Positions 35,592 through 43,286 of a DNA stretch of 64,000 bases are shown here, in pieces. A program made the translations under genes and the position numbers. How positions within the stretch are numbered: the first letter of the stretch is position 1; each line of letters opens with the position of its first letter. The stretch is from Cupriavidus basilensis. GTDB lineage: Bacteria; Pseudomonadota; Gammaproteobacteria; Burkholderiales; Burkholderiaceae. The stretch spans positions 992,001 to 1,056,000 of the forward strand of contig NZ_CP062804.1 in assembly GCF_008801925.2 (NCBI RefSeq), written 5' to 3'. A model generated the notes under the pieces. That model was not told where the DNA came from, did no database searches, and worked only from the letters and a program-made list of their open reading frames with translations.

Positions 35592-36809
35592 CTACAGGAT
35601 TCCCCGCTCCCTCAAGCCCGCGACGTCCCCGTCGCTCAAGCCCAGTTCCGCCCGCAGGGCCGCATCCGTGTGCTCGCCCAGCATCGGCGGGCAGCGCATC
35701 GCCACGGGCGTGGCCGAGAACCGCATCGGGCTGCGCAGGCTCGGCACATCCACGCCGCGCCCGTGCGGCAGTTGCACCAGCAAGCCCCGATGCTTCACCT
35801 GCGCATCCTCGAACACTTCGTCGAGCTCGTTGATCGGGCCGCCCGGCACGCCGGCGCGTTCCAGCGACGCGAGCAGGTCTGCGGCGTTCCAGGTGGCCAC
35901 TCGCTCGGCAATCGTCTCGCGCAGCGTATCGCGGTTGGCAACCCGGTTGGCGTTCTGCATGTAACGCGGATCGGACGCGAGCTCGGGCATGCCGAGCAGT
36001 TTGCACAGCGCGGCAAACTGGCCGTTGTTGCCGGAGGCAATGATCAGGTGGCCGTCGCGGCAGGCAAAGACCTCGGAGGGCGCGGCCACGGGATTGCTGT
36101 TGCCGGCGCGCCGGGGCAGCTTGCCGGTCATCTGGTAGCCCAGCGCCAGGTGGCCATTGACGGCGACCGAGGCATCGAGCATGGCGGCGTCGATGTACTG
36201 GCCTTCGCCGGTGGCCTGGCGGTGGTAGAGCGCGCCTAGCAGGGAGACGGTGGCGTACAGGCCAGTGAGGATGTCGGTGATGGGAATGGCGGTGCGCATC
36301 GGCTCGCCGCCGGGGCTGCCGTCCGGCTGGCCGCAGGTGCTCATCAGTCCGGCCATGCCTTGCAGGATGAAGTCGTAGGCCGGGCGGGCCGCGTAGGGGC
36401 CATCGGGGCCGAAGCCGGTGACCGAGCAATAGATCACATCGGGGCGTACCGCGCGGATGGACTCGTAGTCCAGGCCGTATTTCTTCAGGCTGCCAGCCTT
36501 GTAGTTTTCCACCACCACATCGCAGCGGGCGGCCAGCTGGCGTACCAGCTCGGCGCCCTCGGGCTGGGAGATATCGATGGTGAGCGACTGCTTGCCGCGG
36601 TTGCAGGCCAGGTAGAAGGCGGAGTCGTTGGTGGCCGCGCCCTGCGCGTCGGTCAGGAACGGGCCCATCTTGCGAGTGTCGTCGCCGTCGCCGGGCTTCT
36701 CGATCTTGTAGACCGTGGCACCCATGTCGGCCAGGTTTTGCGTGGCCCATGGGCCGGCTACCACCCGCGTCAGGTCGAGTACCTTGATGCCGTCGAGAAT
36801 TGCGCTCAT
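35592..36809 (-). CDS. Class III (CaiB/BaiF-type) CoA-transferase
   Basis: A 405-residue family III acyl-CoA:carboxylate CoA-transferase. Motifs: LDLTRVVAGPWATQNLADMGATVYKIE at the N-terminus, DVVVENYKAGSLKKYGLDYE, SVTGFGPDGPYAARPAYDF with the catalytic Asp region, and ERAGVPGGPINELDEVFED. It moves CoA between carboxylic acids; the substrate is not defined by sequence, though an organic acid from either adjacent catabolic operon would fit. Start 36809 (MSAILDG) is the normal family start. Confidence 0.88.
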   Translation of the reverse strand: MSAILDGIKVLDLTRVVAGPWATQNLADMGATVYKIEKPGDGDDTRKMGPFLTDAQGAATNDSAFYLACNRGKQSLTIDISQPEGAELVRQLAARCDVVVENYKAGSLKKYGLDYESIRAVRPDVIYCSVTGFGPDGPYAARPAYDFILQGMAGLMSTCGQPDGSPGGEPMRTAIPITDILTGLYATVSLLGALYHRQATGEGQYIDAAMLDASVAVNGHLALGYQMTGKLPRRAGNSNPVAAPSEVFACRDGHLIIASGNNGQFAALCKLLGMPELASDPRYMQNANRVANRDTLRETIAERVATWNAADLLASLERAGVPGGPINELDEVFEDAQVKHRGLLVQLPHGRGVDVPSLRSPMRFSATPVAMRCPPMLGEHTDAALRAELGLSDGDVAGLRERGIL

Positions 36810-36890
36810 GTGCTTGCCACCCGGAGGATTGAGATCCCGCATCATTCGCCGGATTGGCCGGCCACGCAATTCGCCAATGCCAAAGCCGGC

Positions 36891-37847
36891 TTACTGCGGG
36901 GCGGAAGCGTGCGTGTGGCCGGACCCTTGTGCGGGATGCCCCGGGTGCGCCGGGTGCGCCTGGTGCGGATCGAAGTCGCAGCTCGGGTTGGCTTCGTCAT
37001 GCGAATGCGGGGACAGCGCGCCGGGGATGTGCCGGCTGCTGAGCCCGTCGGCGTTGAGCCAGGCCAGCGTGGCCGCGGCGGCGCGGTCGATCAGCGTGCC
37101 GCACTGGGTGTAGTCGTAGGGGGAGACGTCGAGCGGGCACAGTGGCGGGACGACCGAGATGTGCGCGTGATCGGCCCAGCGCTCCAGGTCCTGCACCAGC
37201 TGGCGCGCCACCAGCAGCGACAGCGCGTTGAAGGCATGGTCGATGGGGCCGCGCGGCTCGCGCCGCCGCGCGCAGGCAAAACCTGCCGGCAGCACGACCA
37301 CGCGCGTGGCGCCCAGGCGGATGGCGGTCGACACCGGCGTGTTGTTGGCCACGCCGCCGTCGATCAGTTGCCGCCCGCCCAGCGACACCGGCGGAAACAC
37401 GCCGGGGATGGCCGCACTCGCCAGCACCGACTGGACCAGGCTGCCGGAGGACAGCACCACCTCCGCGCCGGTGGCCATGTCGGTGGCCACCACGTACAGC
37501 GGCACCTCGGCACGCTCCATTGCCATATCGCCAAAGTGGCGCGACAGCAGGCGCTGCAGCGCGGCGGAGTCGACCAGGTGGGCGCGCTGCCCGCGCAGCA
37601 TGCCAAACAGGCTGCGCCACGACCACGGCATCACCTCGGCCCGGCGCAAGCCGCGCCAGAGCGTCTCGAGCTGGCTGGTGCCGGCCACATGCGGGTTGCA
37701 GGCGTAGTAGGCGCCGTTGATGGCGCCGGCCGAGGCGCCGATCACCATGTCGGGTTTGACACCCCACGCCACCAGCTCGCGCAGCATGCCGGCCTCGATG
37801 GCGCCGAGGCTGCCGCCGCCGGCAAAGACAAATGCGGTTTTTTCCAT
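36891..37847 (-). CDS. Patatin-like phospholipase/hydrolase
   Basis: A 318-residue serine hydrolase. It has the oxyanion loop FAGGGSLGAIEAGML, the GXSXG nucleophile IGASAGAINGAYYAC and the Asp motif LIDGGVANNTPV, the catalytic dyad of patatins. A histidine-rich tail (DPHQAHPAHPGHP) ends the protein and may bind metal. It is divergent from the phenol regulator gene, across 174 bp holding a candidate sigma-54 promoter. Confidence 0.85.
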   Translation of the reverse strand: MEKTAFVFAGGGSLGAIEAGMLRELVAWGVKPDMVIGASAGAINGAYYACNPHVAGTSQLETLWRGLRRAEVMPWSWRSLFGMLRGQRAHLVDSAALQRLLSRHFGDMAMERAEVPLYVVATDMATGAEVVLSSGSLVQSVLASAAIPGVFPPVSLGGRQLIDGGVANNTPVSTAIRLGATRVVVLPAGFACARRREPRGPIDHAFNALSLLVARQLVQDLERWADHAHISVVPPLCPLDVSPYDYTQCGTLIDRAAAATLAWLNADGLSSRHIPGALSPHSHDEANPSCDFDPHQAHPAHPGHPAQGSGHTHASAPQ

Positions 37848-37947
37848 GGGCTGTGGTGCAGTGCATTAAAGCGGAGATCGCTGTCAAGGAAAGGATAGGC
37901 GACATTGCGCCGGCATGACAGGCACACGTGGGGCTGGCGGGCGCGGA

Positions 37948-37963
37948 TGGCACATAATGTGCA
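37948..37963 (+). promoter_or_regulatory. Candidate sigma-54 (-24/-12) promoter before the regulator gene
   Basis: TGGCACATAATGTGCA has a perfect -24 (TGGCAC), GG and GC separated by 10 nt, and a near-consensus -12 (GTGCA). The start codon is 59 nt downstream. It also contains the perfect palindrome GCACAT-A-ATGTGC, which could instead be an operator. Confidence 0.4.
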
Positions 37964-38021
37964 TGCAGTGCCAGGAAAAGCACGCGCGCCGACGGTGTCC
38001 TGGCCGCCAAGAGAGGAGACA

Positions 38022-39716
38022 ATGAGCAGTTCAACCGACAAGTTTTCGGCCACCATGCGCGATGGCCTGGCCCATCTCGCGCGGCGTCTGCGCTTTGCCA
38101 TGGAGGAGGGCTCCATCTGGCTGGACGAGCAGCGCATGATCCTGATTCATACCGCTGCGCTGGGCGCCTTGCGCAAGGAATTGGTGGATACCCTAGGCAT
38201 GGAGCGCGCGCGCGGCTTGTTCATGCGCATGGGCTTTCATTCCGGCATGCGCGACGCGGAGCTGGCCAAGAAGCTGCGCCCGGGCGACAGCGACTTTGGC
38301 CTGCTCGAGATCGGGCCCTGCCTGCACACCATCGAAGGCGTGGTGCGGGTGACGCCGGTCAAGGTGAACATCGACATCGCCGCGGGCATCTACGACGGCG
38401 AATTCCTGTGGGAGGACTCCTTCGAAGGCGACGTGCACCGGCAGTTGTTCGGTATCGTCGACGCGCCTGCCTGCTGGATGCAGATCGGCTACGCCACCGG
38501 CTACACCTCGGCCCTGATGGGCCGCACCATCCTCTACCGCGAGGTCGAGTGCATTGCCTGCGGCTCTGATCACTGCCGCATCGTCGGCAAGCCGCTGGAG
38601 GCGTGGGAGGACGGCGCCGAAGTGCTGGCGCTTTACCAGCCCGACCCGGTGATCGAGACCATCCTGGAGTTGCAAAGCGAGGTCGAGCACCTGCGCGCCT
38701 TGCAGCGCAGCACCGACAAGCCAGCCGACCTGGTGGGCAGCTCGCCCGAGTTCCGCGCTGCCTGGGGCCTGCTGCAGCGCGCCGCCGGGAGCAGTGTCAC
38801 GGTGCTGCTGCTGGGCGAGACCGGTGTTGGCAAGGAGCGCTTTGCGCAAGCGCTGCACGGCGTGAGCGCCCGGGCCGACAAGCCCTTCATCGCGGTCAAT
38901 TGCGCCGCGATTCCCGATGAGCTGATCGAGGCCGAACTTTTCGGCGTGGAGAAGGGCGCCTTCACGGGCGCGCACCAGTCGCGCCCGGGCCGCTTCGAGC
39001 GGGCGCATGGCGGCACCCTGTTCCTGGATGAGCTGGGCGAGTTGTCGGCGTCGGCGCAGTCCAAGCTGCTGCGCGTGCTGCAGGAGGGCGAAGTAGAGCG
39101 CGTGGGCGGCACCGAGCCGCGCAAGGTGGATGTACGGCTGGTGGCAGCCACCAACGTGGACCTGGCCGAAGCCGTGAAGCAGGGCACCTTCCGCAAGGAC
39201 TTGTATTACCGGCTCAACGTCTACCCCGTCACCATTCCGCCGCTGCGCGAGCGGCTCGACGATATCCGCCTGCTGGTGGAACGCTTCGTGGCCCGCTACG
39301 GCGCGCGCCACGGCAAGAAGATCGTCGGCATCACCGACCGCGCGCTGGCCGAGCTGCGCCGCTACGACTGGCCGGGCAATGTGCGGGAACTGGAGAACGT
39401 CATCGAGCGCGGCGTGATCCTGGCCAGCAATGGCGGGCAGATATCAGCGGACCACCTGTTCCTGCCGACCAGCGCGCCGCCTGGCATGGATACCGCGCCG
39501 CGCCTTGGCGTCAAGGGCACCTTGCCCGAACTGCGGGAGGCCGCCGTGCATGGCTTACTTGATCATATGGCTGAGCAGCAGCTCGCGCTGGGCGATGTGG
39601 AGACGGTGTTGATGGAGGCAGCCATGCAACGCGCTAATGGCAATATGAGCCAGGCGGCGCGGTTGCTGGGGATTACGCGGCCGCAGTTGGCGTATCGGTG
39701 GAAGACGAGGGGGTAA
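38022..39716 (+). CDS. dmpR: DmpR/XylR-type sigma-54-dependent activator of phenol catabolism
   Basis: A 564-residue activator that senses phenols directly. It has an XylR-N sensor domain (about 20-120), a V4R domain with a zinc-like cluster (about 140-205; EVECIACGSDHCRIVGK), an AAA+ domain (about 240-465) with Walker A LLGETGVGKERFA (about 262-274) and the sigma-54 contact GAFTGA (about 312-317), and a Fis-type helix-turn-helix at the end (NGNMSQAARLLGITRPQLAYRW). The gene starts ATG at 38022 with GAGAGGAG upstream. It lies just before the third IS copy, which separates it from its target operon. The name reflects family; orthologues are called PoxR, PhcR or TbmR. Confidence 0.9.
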   Translation: MSSSTDKFSATMRDGLAHLARRLRFAMEEGSIWLDEQRMILIHTAALGALRKELVDTLGMERARGLFMRMGFHSGMRDAELAKKLRPGDSDFGLLEIGPCLHTIEGVVRVTPVKVNIDIAAGIYDGEFLWEDSFEGDVHRQLFGIVDAPACWMQIGYATGYTSALMGRTILYREVECIACGSDHCRIVGKPLEAWEDGAEVLALYQPDPVIETILELQSEVEHLRALQRSTDKPADLVGSSPEFRAAWGLLQRAAGSSVTVLLLGETGVGKERFAQALHGVSARADKPFIAVNCAAIPDELIEAELFGVEKGAFTGAHQSRPGRFERAHGGTLFLDELGELSASAQSKLLRVLQEGEVERVGGTEPRKVDVRLVAATNVDLAEAVKQGTFRKDLYYRLNVYPVTIPPLRERLDDIRLLVERFVARYGARHGKKIVGITDRALAELRRYDWPGNVRELENVIERGVILASNGGQISADHLFLPTSAPPGMDTAPRLGVKGTLPELREAAVHGLLDHMAEQQLALGDVETVLMEAAMQRANGNMSQAARLLGITRPQLAYRWKTRG

Positions 39717-39852
39717 GGGGGTAAGGGGGATTTGGTGGCGGTGGTCGCTGTTTTGGGGCTTTCGCTGTTTCTTTTAGCGGCGATGGTTATTGCACCCAAA
39801 GGCCATACGACATCCCCCTGCGGGGGCTGCCGGTCACTCTTCTTTGCGTCGG

Positions 39853-41133
39853 TGTATAGACCGGGGACATAGGTGACGGGTGTGCGAGGACATGGTTGAC
39901 ACTTTCGGGCAATGAATCTGCCCGGAATCCGACCATGCCTTGGAGCACGCGCGACACCATGAGCCTTCGTCAAGAATTCATCCTTCTGGCCCAGCAAGAG
40001 GGCAGCAATCGCCGCGAGTTATGCCGGCGTTTCAGCATCAGTCCCCAGACCGCCTACAAATGGCTCGCGCGCTATGCCGAGCAAGGCGAGGCCGGTCTGG
40101 TCGACCGCTCTCGGCGGCCCAGTCGCAGCCCGGAACAGACCCACGCCGACCTTGAACAGGCCGTGATCGCGCTTCGCCAGCAGCATCCTGCCTGGGGCGG
40201 GCGCAAGATCAGCCGCCGCTTGCAGGACCTGGGGCATACCGAGGCGCCGGCTCCCAGCACTGTCACCTCGATCCTGCATCGCCACGGGCTAATTACCCCG
40301 GAGGCCTCCGCCAAATCGGTGGCATGGCAGCGTTTCGAGCATCCCGAGCCCAACCATCTCTGGCAAATGGACTACAAAGGCTGGTTTGCCACCCGAGACG
40401 GCGTGCCGTGTTACCCGCTGACAGTGCTGGACGACCATTCCCGCTTCAATATCCTGCTCACGGCCTGCACCAGAACCCAGACTGCAGTGGTGCAGCGCCA
40501 TCTGCGCGAGGCTTTCCGTCGTTATGGGCTGCCGCTGCGCATCAACGCCGACAACGGTGCGCCCTGGGGCAGCCCTTCCCAACCCGGCCAGCTCACGGCC
40601 CTGGCGATCTGGTTGATTCGCCTGGGCGTACGCCTGAGCCATAGCCGCCCCGCGCACCCACAAACCAATGGCAAGGATGAGCGGTTCCACCGCACCTTTA
40701 AGGCCGAGGTGCTCACCGGCAACGACTTTGCTTCCTGCCGTTATGCGCAGCGCGCATTCGATCGCTGGCGCGATGTCTACAACCAGCAGCGACCTCACGA
40801 AGCCCTTGGCCTGGCGACGCCCGTCACGCGGTATCGGCCCAGCCCGAGGCCATATCCGGAGCAGTTGCCGCCCATCGAATACGGCCCTGACGACACCGTA
40901 GTGCAGGTCAAATGGCACGGCGAGCTCTGTTTCCAGGGACGTCGCTTCAAGGTTTCGAATGCCCTAGCCAAGCTGCACGTGGCGCTGCGGCCTGACGCCA
41001 GACACAGCGGCAAATACGCCCTTTACTTCGCACATCATCGCTTCGGAAGCATCGACCTAAACGACCCGAATGCCGCTTAAAATGTGTCAACCATGTCCTC
41101 GCACATGTGTCACCCATGTCCCCGGTCTATACA
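39853..41133 (+). mobile_element. IS481-family element, copy 3
   Basis: 1281 bp with ends as in copies 1 and 2. Its 6-bp flanks do not match: CGTCGG on the left (39847-39852) and CCGACG on the right (41134-41139), i.e. the copy 1 left flank with the copy 2 right flank. The internal sequence follows copy 2 at the sites where copies 1 and 2 differ. Confidence 0.9.
39935..41080 (+). CDS. IS481-family transposase (copy 3)
   Basis: A 381-residue transposase identical in protein to copy 2. The DDE core and N-terminal helix-turn-helix are intact. Confidence 0.92.
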   Translation: MPWSTRDTMSLRQEFILLAQQEGSNRRELCRRFSISPQTAYKWLARYAEQGEAGLVDRSRRPSRSPEQTHADLEQAVIALRQQHPAWGGRKISRRLQDLGHTEAPAPSTVTSILHRHGLITPEASAKSVAWQRFEHPEPNHLWQMDYKGWFATRDGVPCYPLTVLDDHSRFNILLTACTRTQTAVVQRHLREAFRRYGLPLRINADNGAPWGSPSQPGQLTALAIWLIRLGVRLSHSRPAHPQTNGKDERFHRTFKAEVLTGNDFASCRYAQRAFDRWRDVYNQQRPHEALGLATPVTRYRPSPRPYPEQLPPIEYGPDDTVVQVKWHGELCFQGRRFKVSNALAKLHVALRPDARHSGKYALYFAHHRFGSIDLNDPNAA

Positions 41134-41477
41134 CCGACGCAAAGAAGAGTGACCGGCAGCCCCCGCAGGGGGATGTCGTATGGCCCTTGGGTGCAAAAAC
41201 CAACGCCGATAAAACAAACAGCGATGCCCCCAGCAGGGCGGTTGGGTGCAAACGCCAACACCGTTCAAACAATCACCGCCACCCACCCCCAATGACCCAT
41301 TTAATCATTTGATCCATCCACCAATCCCCCCAATCCAGTAACTCCCCGCTTGTTGCGCCGCATGCGCCCGCAATGCCTTCCCCCTCCTTCCTCTAACCCC
41401 CTTCCTTGTTGCGACGCCGCAGCCTTGCGAAGTCACACATTGCTCCCCGCAAACCGCCACCCGGCGCGGCTTTTCAT

Positions 41478-41518
41478 CATTTGATCAAATGCCATCTCGC
41501 ACTTGATCAATTGATTGA
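41478..41518. promoter_or_regulatory. Two DmpR/XylR-type upstream activator sites
   Basis: CATTTGATCAAATG is a perfect 14-bp palindrome at 41478-41491, and TTGATCAATTGATTGA at 41503-41518 closely matches the TTGATCAATTGATCAA site of this activator family. Centres are 26 bp apart and about 149 and 123 bp before the predicted start, the usual distance for XylR/DmpR. The cognate regulator is 1.8 kb upstream. Confidence 0.75.
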
Positions 41519-41607
41519 GCCGCGGCGCATGCGCCATTCCGGGTAAACGCGAAATCCGGCGCGGCCCGAATCCCGACGCGCCTTGTGGTGCCGTCGTTTG
41601 CGCCAGC

Positions 41608-41623
41608 TGGCACGCTCTTCGCA
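41608..41623 (+). promoter_or_regulatory. Sigma-54 (-24/-12) promoter of the phenol operon
   Basis: TGGCACGCTCTTCGCA has a perfect TGGCAC and GG-N10-GC spacing. The -12 element TCGCA differs from TTGCA at one base. Transcription would begin near 41634, 26 nt before the first start codon. Confidence 0.75.
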
Positions 41624-41659
41624 ATAGAGGCCATACCGCCCATGCGAAGGAGCAGCGCC

Positions 41660-41878
41660 ATGATCAACCAGTCGGTCCCCTTGTTTGAAGCCTCGCCCCG
41701 GTTCGTCCGCGTTGATGGCCGCACGCCCGAGGGCTTCGTGCAGTTCGCGTTCAGCGTGGCGGACCCCGAACTCAATGTCGAGCTGATCATGCCCGAGCCG
41801 ATGTTCGAGGCCTTCTGCAGCGTCAACCACGTGCGCTTCCTGCCGCCGGAGATCCCCGCGCCCGATCAGGACGACTGA
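41660..41878 (+). CDS. dmpK: Phenol hydroxylase subunit P0 (assembly/iron incorporation)
   Basis: A 72-residue protein of the DmpK type, first in the operon, needed for iron loading or assembly of the oxygenase in Pseudomonas CF600. It begins MINQSVPLFEASPRFVRVDG and contains FVQFAFSVADPELNVELIMPE and FEAFCSVNHV. AAGGAG lies 7 nt before the ATG at 41660. Confidence 0.85.
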   Translation: MINQSVPLFEASPRFVRVDGRTPEGFVQFAFSVADPELNVELIMPEPMFEAFCSVNHVRFLPPEIPAPDQDD

Positions 41879-41889
41879 GCTCGGCCAGC

Positions 41890-41933
41890 CGCCACGCACC
41901 CAACCACGCACCGAACCACGCACTGAACCACCC
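41890..41933. repeat. 12-bp tandem repeat between dmpK and dmpL
   Basis: About four diverged copies of (G/A)CCACGCACC(C/G)A run between the stop codon of dmpK and the ribosome site of dmpL. Confidence 0.85.
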
Positions 41934-41966
41934 ACATAAAAACAGCAAGACCCAGGAGACCAAGCG

Positions 41967-42962
41967 ATGCAAGTCGATATCAAGACCCAGCAGATCCAGC
42001 CGCTGCGCCAGACCTATGGCCATGTGGCGCGCCGCTTTGGCGACAAGCCCGCCTCGCGCTACCAGGAGGCCACCTACGACGTGCAGTCGGAAGTGAATTT
42101 CCACTACCGCCCGACGTGGGACTCGCAACACGAGATCTACGACAAGCGCCGCACCGCGATCGTGATGGCGGACTGGTACGCGCTCAAGGACCCGCGCCAG
42201 TACTTCTACGGCGCCTACGTGACGGCGCGCGGCCGCCAGCAGGACGCCACCGAGAAGAGCTTCGCCTTCGTGGAAAAGCGCGGCTTGCTGCAGGCGTTGC
42301 CCGCCGAATGGCAGGACCGCCTGGCCGACGGCCTGCTGCCGCTGCGCCATGTGGAGTGGGGCGCCAACATGAACAACTTCTATTGCGCCGACTACGGCTG
42401 GGGCACGGCCATCACCCAGGCCTGCACCTACTGCGCGATGGATCGCCTCGGCATTGCCCAGTACCTGTCGCGCATCGGCATGCTGCTTGATGGCAACACC
42501 GGCGTGGCGCTGGAGCGCGCCAAGGTGGCCTGGATGGAGAGCGCGGCGTGGCAGCCGATGCGCCGGCTGGTCGAGCGCAGCTTTGTGATCGAGGACTGGT
42601 TCGAGACCTTCGTTACCCAGAACCTGGTGCTCGACGGGCTGCTGTATCCGCTGGTGTACCAGCACGCCGACGCGGCCATCGTGCGCGCCTGCGGCACCGG
42701 GCTGGCGGTGCTGACCGAGTTCATGAACGACTGGCGCGAGGAGCACGCACGCTGGGTCGACGCGGTGATCCAGACCGCCGCGGCAGAGTCCGATGCCAAT
42801 CGCATGCTGCTGTCCGGCTGGGCCCGCGCCGCGCGCGCGCAGGTGGCCGAGGCGCTGGTGCCAGTGGCCAACACCTTGCTGGGCGAGGGCGGCGAGCAGG
42901 TGGTGGCGCTGTGCGTGGAACAGTTCGACGTGCGTCTTAACAAGCTTGGCCTTGCCGCCTGA
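41967..42962 (+). CDS. dmpL: Phenol hydroxylase oxygenase small (beta) subunit P1
   Basis: A 331-residue beta chain of the diiron monooxygenase hydroxylase, which forms the (alpha-beta-gamma)2 core with DmpN and DmpO. Conserved stretches include NFHYRPTWDSQHEIYDKRRTAI, DWYALKDPRQYFYGAYVTARGRQQ and EWGANMNNFYCADYGWGTAI. It lacks the EXXH iron-binding motifs of the alpha chain, as expected. CCCAGGAGACC precedes the ATG. It is followed by dmpM after 10 nt. Confidence 0.92.
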   Translation: MQVDIKTQQIQPLRQTYGHVARRFGDKPASRYQEATYDVQSEVNFHYRPTWDSQHEIYDKRRTAIVMADWYALKDPRQYFYGAYVTARGRQQDATEKSFAFVEKRGLLQALPAEWQDRLADGLLPLRHVEWGANMNNFYCADYGWGTAITQACTYCAMDRLGIAQYLSRIGMLLDGNTGVALERAKVAWMESAAWQPMRRLVERSFVIEDWFETFVTQNLVLDGLLYPLVYQHADAAIVRACGTGLAVLTEFMNDWREEHARWVDAVIQTAAAESDANRMLLSGWARAARAQVAEALVPVANTLLGEGGEQVVALCVEQFDVRLNKLGLAA

Positions 42963-42972
42963 GGAAACCGCC

Positions 42973-43245
42973 ATGACCGCCAACGTCTATATCGCGCTGC
43001 AGAGCAACGACGACACCCGTCCCATCATCGAGGCCATCACCGAGGCCAACCCGCACGCGGTGGTGTCGCAGTTTCCCGCCATGGTGAAGATCGACGCGCC
43101 GGGACACCTGACCATCCTGCGCGAACTGGTCTCCGACAAACTCGGGCGCGACTGGGACCTGCAGGAGATTCACCTGAACCTGATTTCGCTGTCGGGCAAC
43201 ATCGACGAAGACGACGACGCCTTCACCCTGCACTGGAACGCCTGA
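42973..43245 (+). CDS. dmpM: Phenol hydroxylase effector protein P2
   Basis: A 90-residue MmoB/DmpM-type regulatory protein without cofactor that binds the hydroxylase and gates oxygen chemistry. It matches the family in length and in VYIALQSNDDTRPIIEAI, VSQFPAMVKIDAPGHLTILRE and the acidic end GNIDEDDDAFTLHWNA. GAGGAAACCGCC precedes the ATG at 42973. Confidence 0.92.
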   Translation: MTANVYIALQSNDDTRPIIEAITEANPHAVVSQFPAMVKIDAPGHLTILRELVSDKLGRDWDLQEIHLNLISLSGNIDEDDDAFTLHWNA

Positions 43246-43286
43246 GGCGGCCCGCCCACCGCAAAGACAAACGGAGACAAAACATC

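Larger units (their letters stand above)
39762..41224. mobile_element. Terminal inverted repeat pair around IS481 copy 3
   Basis: The same 91-bp repeat as at 21117-21207 flanks copy 3 on the left (39762-39852) and, inverted, on the right (41134-41224). The inner 105-bp repeats and the 737-bp core are missing. This is the arrangement expected if the composite element at 21.1-24.4 kb were reduced by recombination between its two IS copies. Confidence 0.7.
41134..41659. other. Promoter region of the phenol operon
   Basis: 526 bp without a gene. After the 91-bp element repeat come AT-richer stretches with two activator-like palindromes (41478-41518), a TTTAATCATTTGATC stretch near 41310, and the -24/-12 promoter at 41608. 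Confidence 0.6.
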
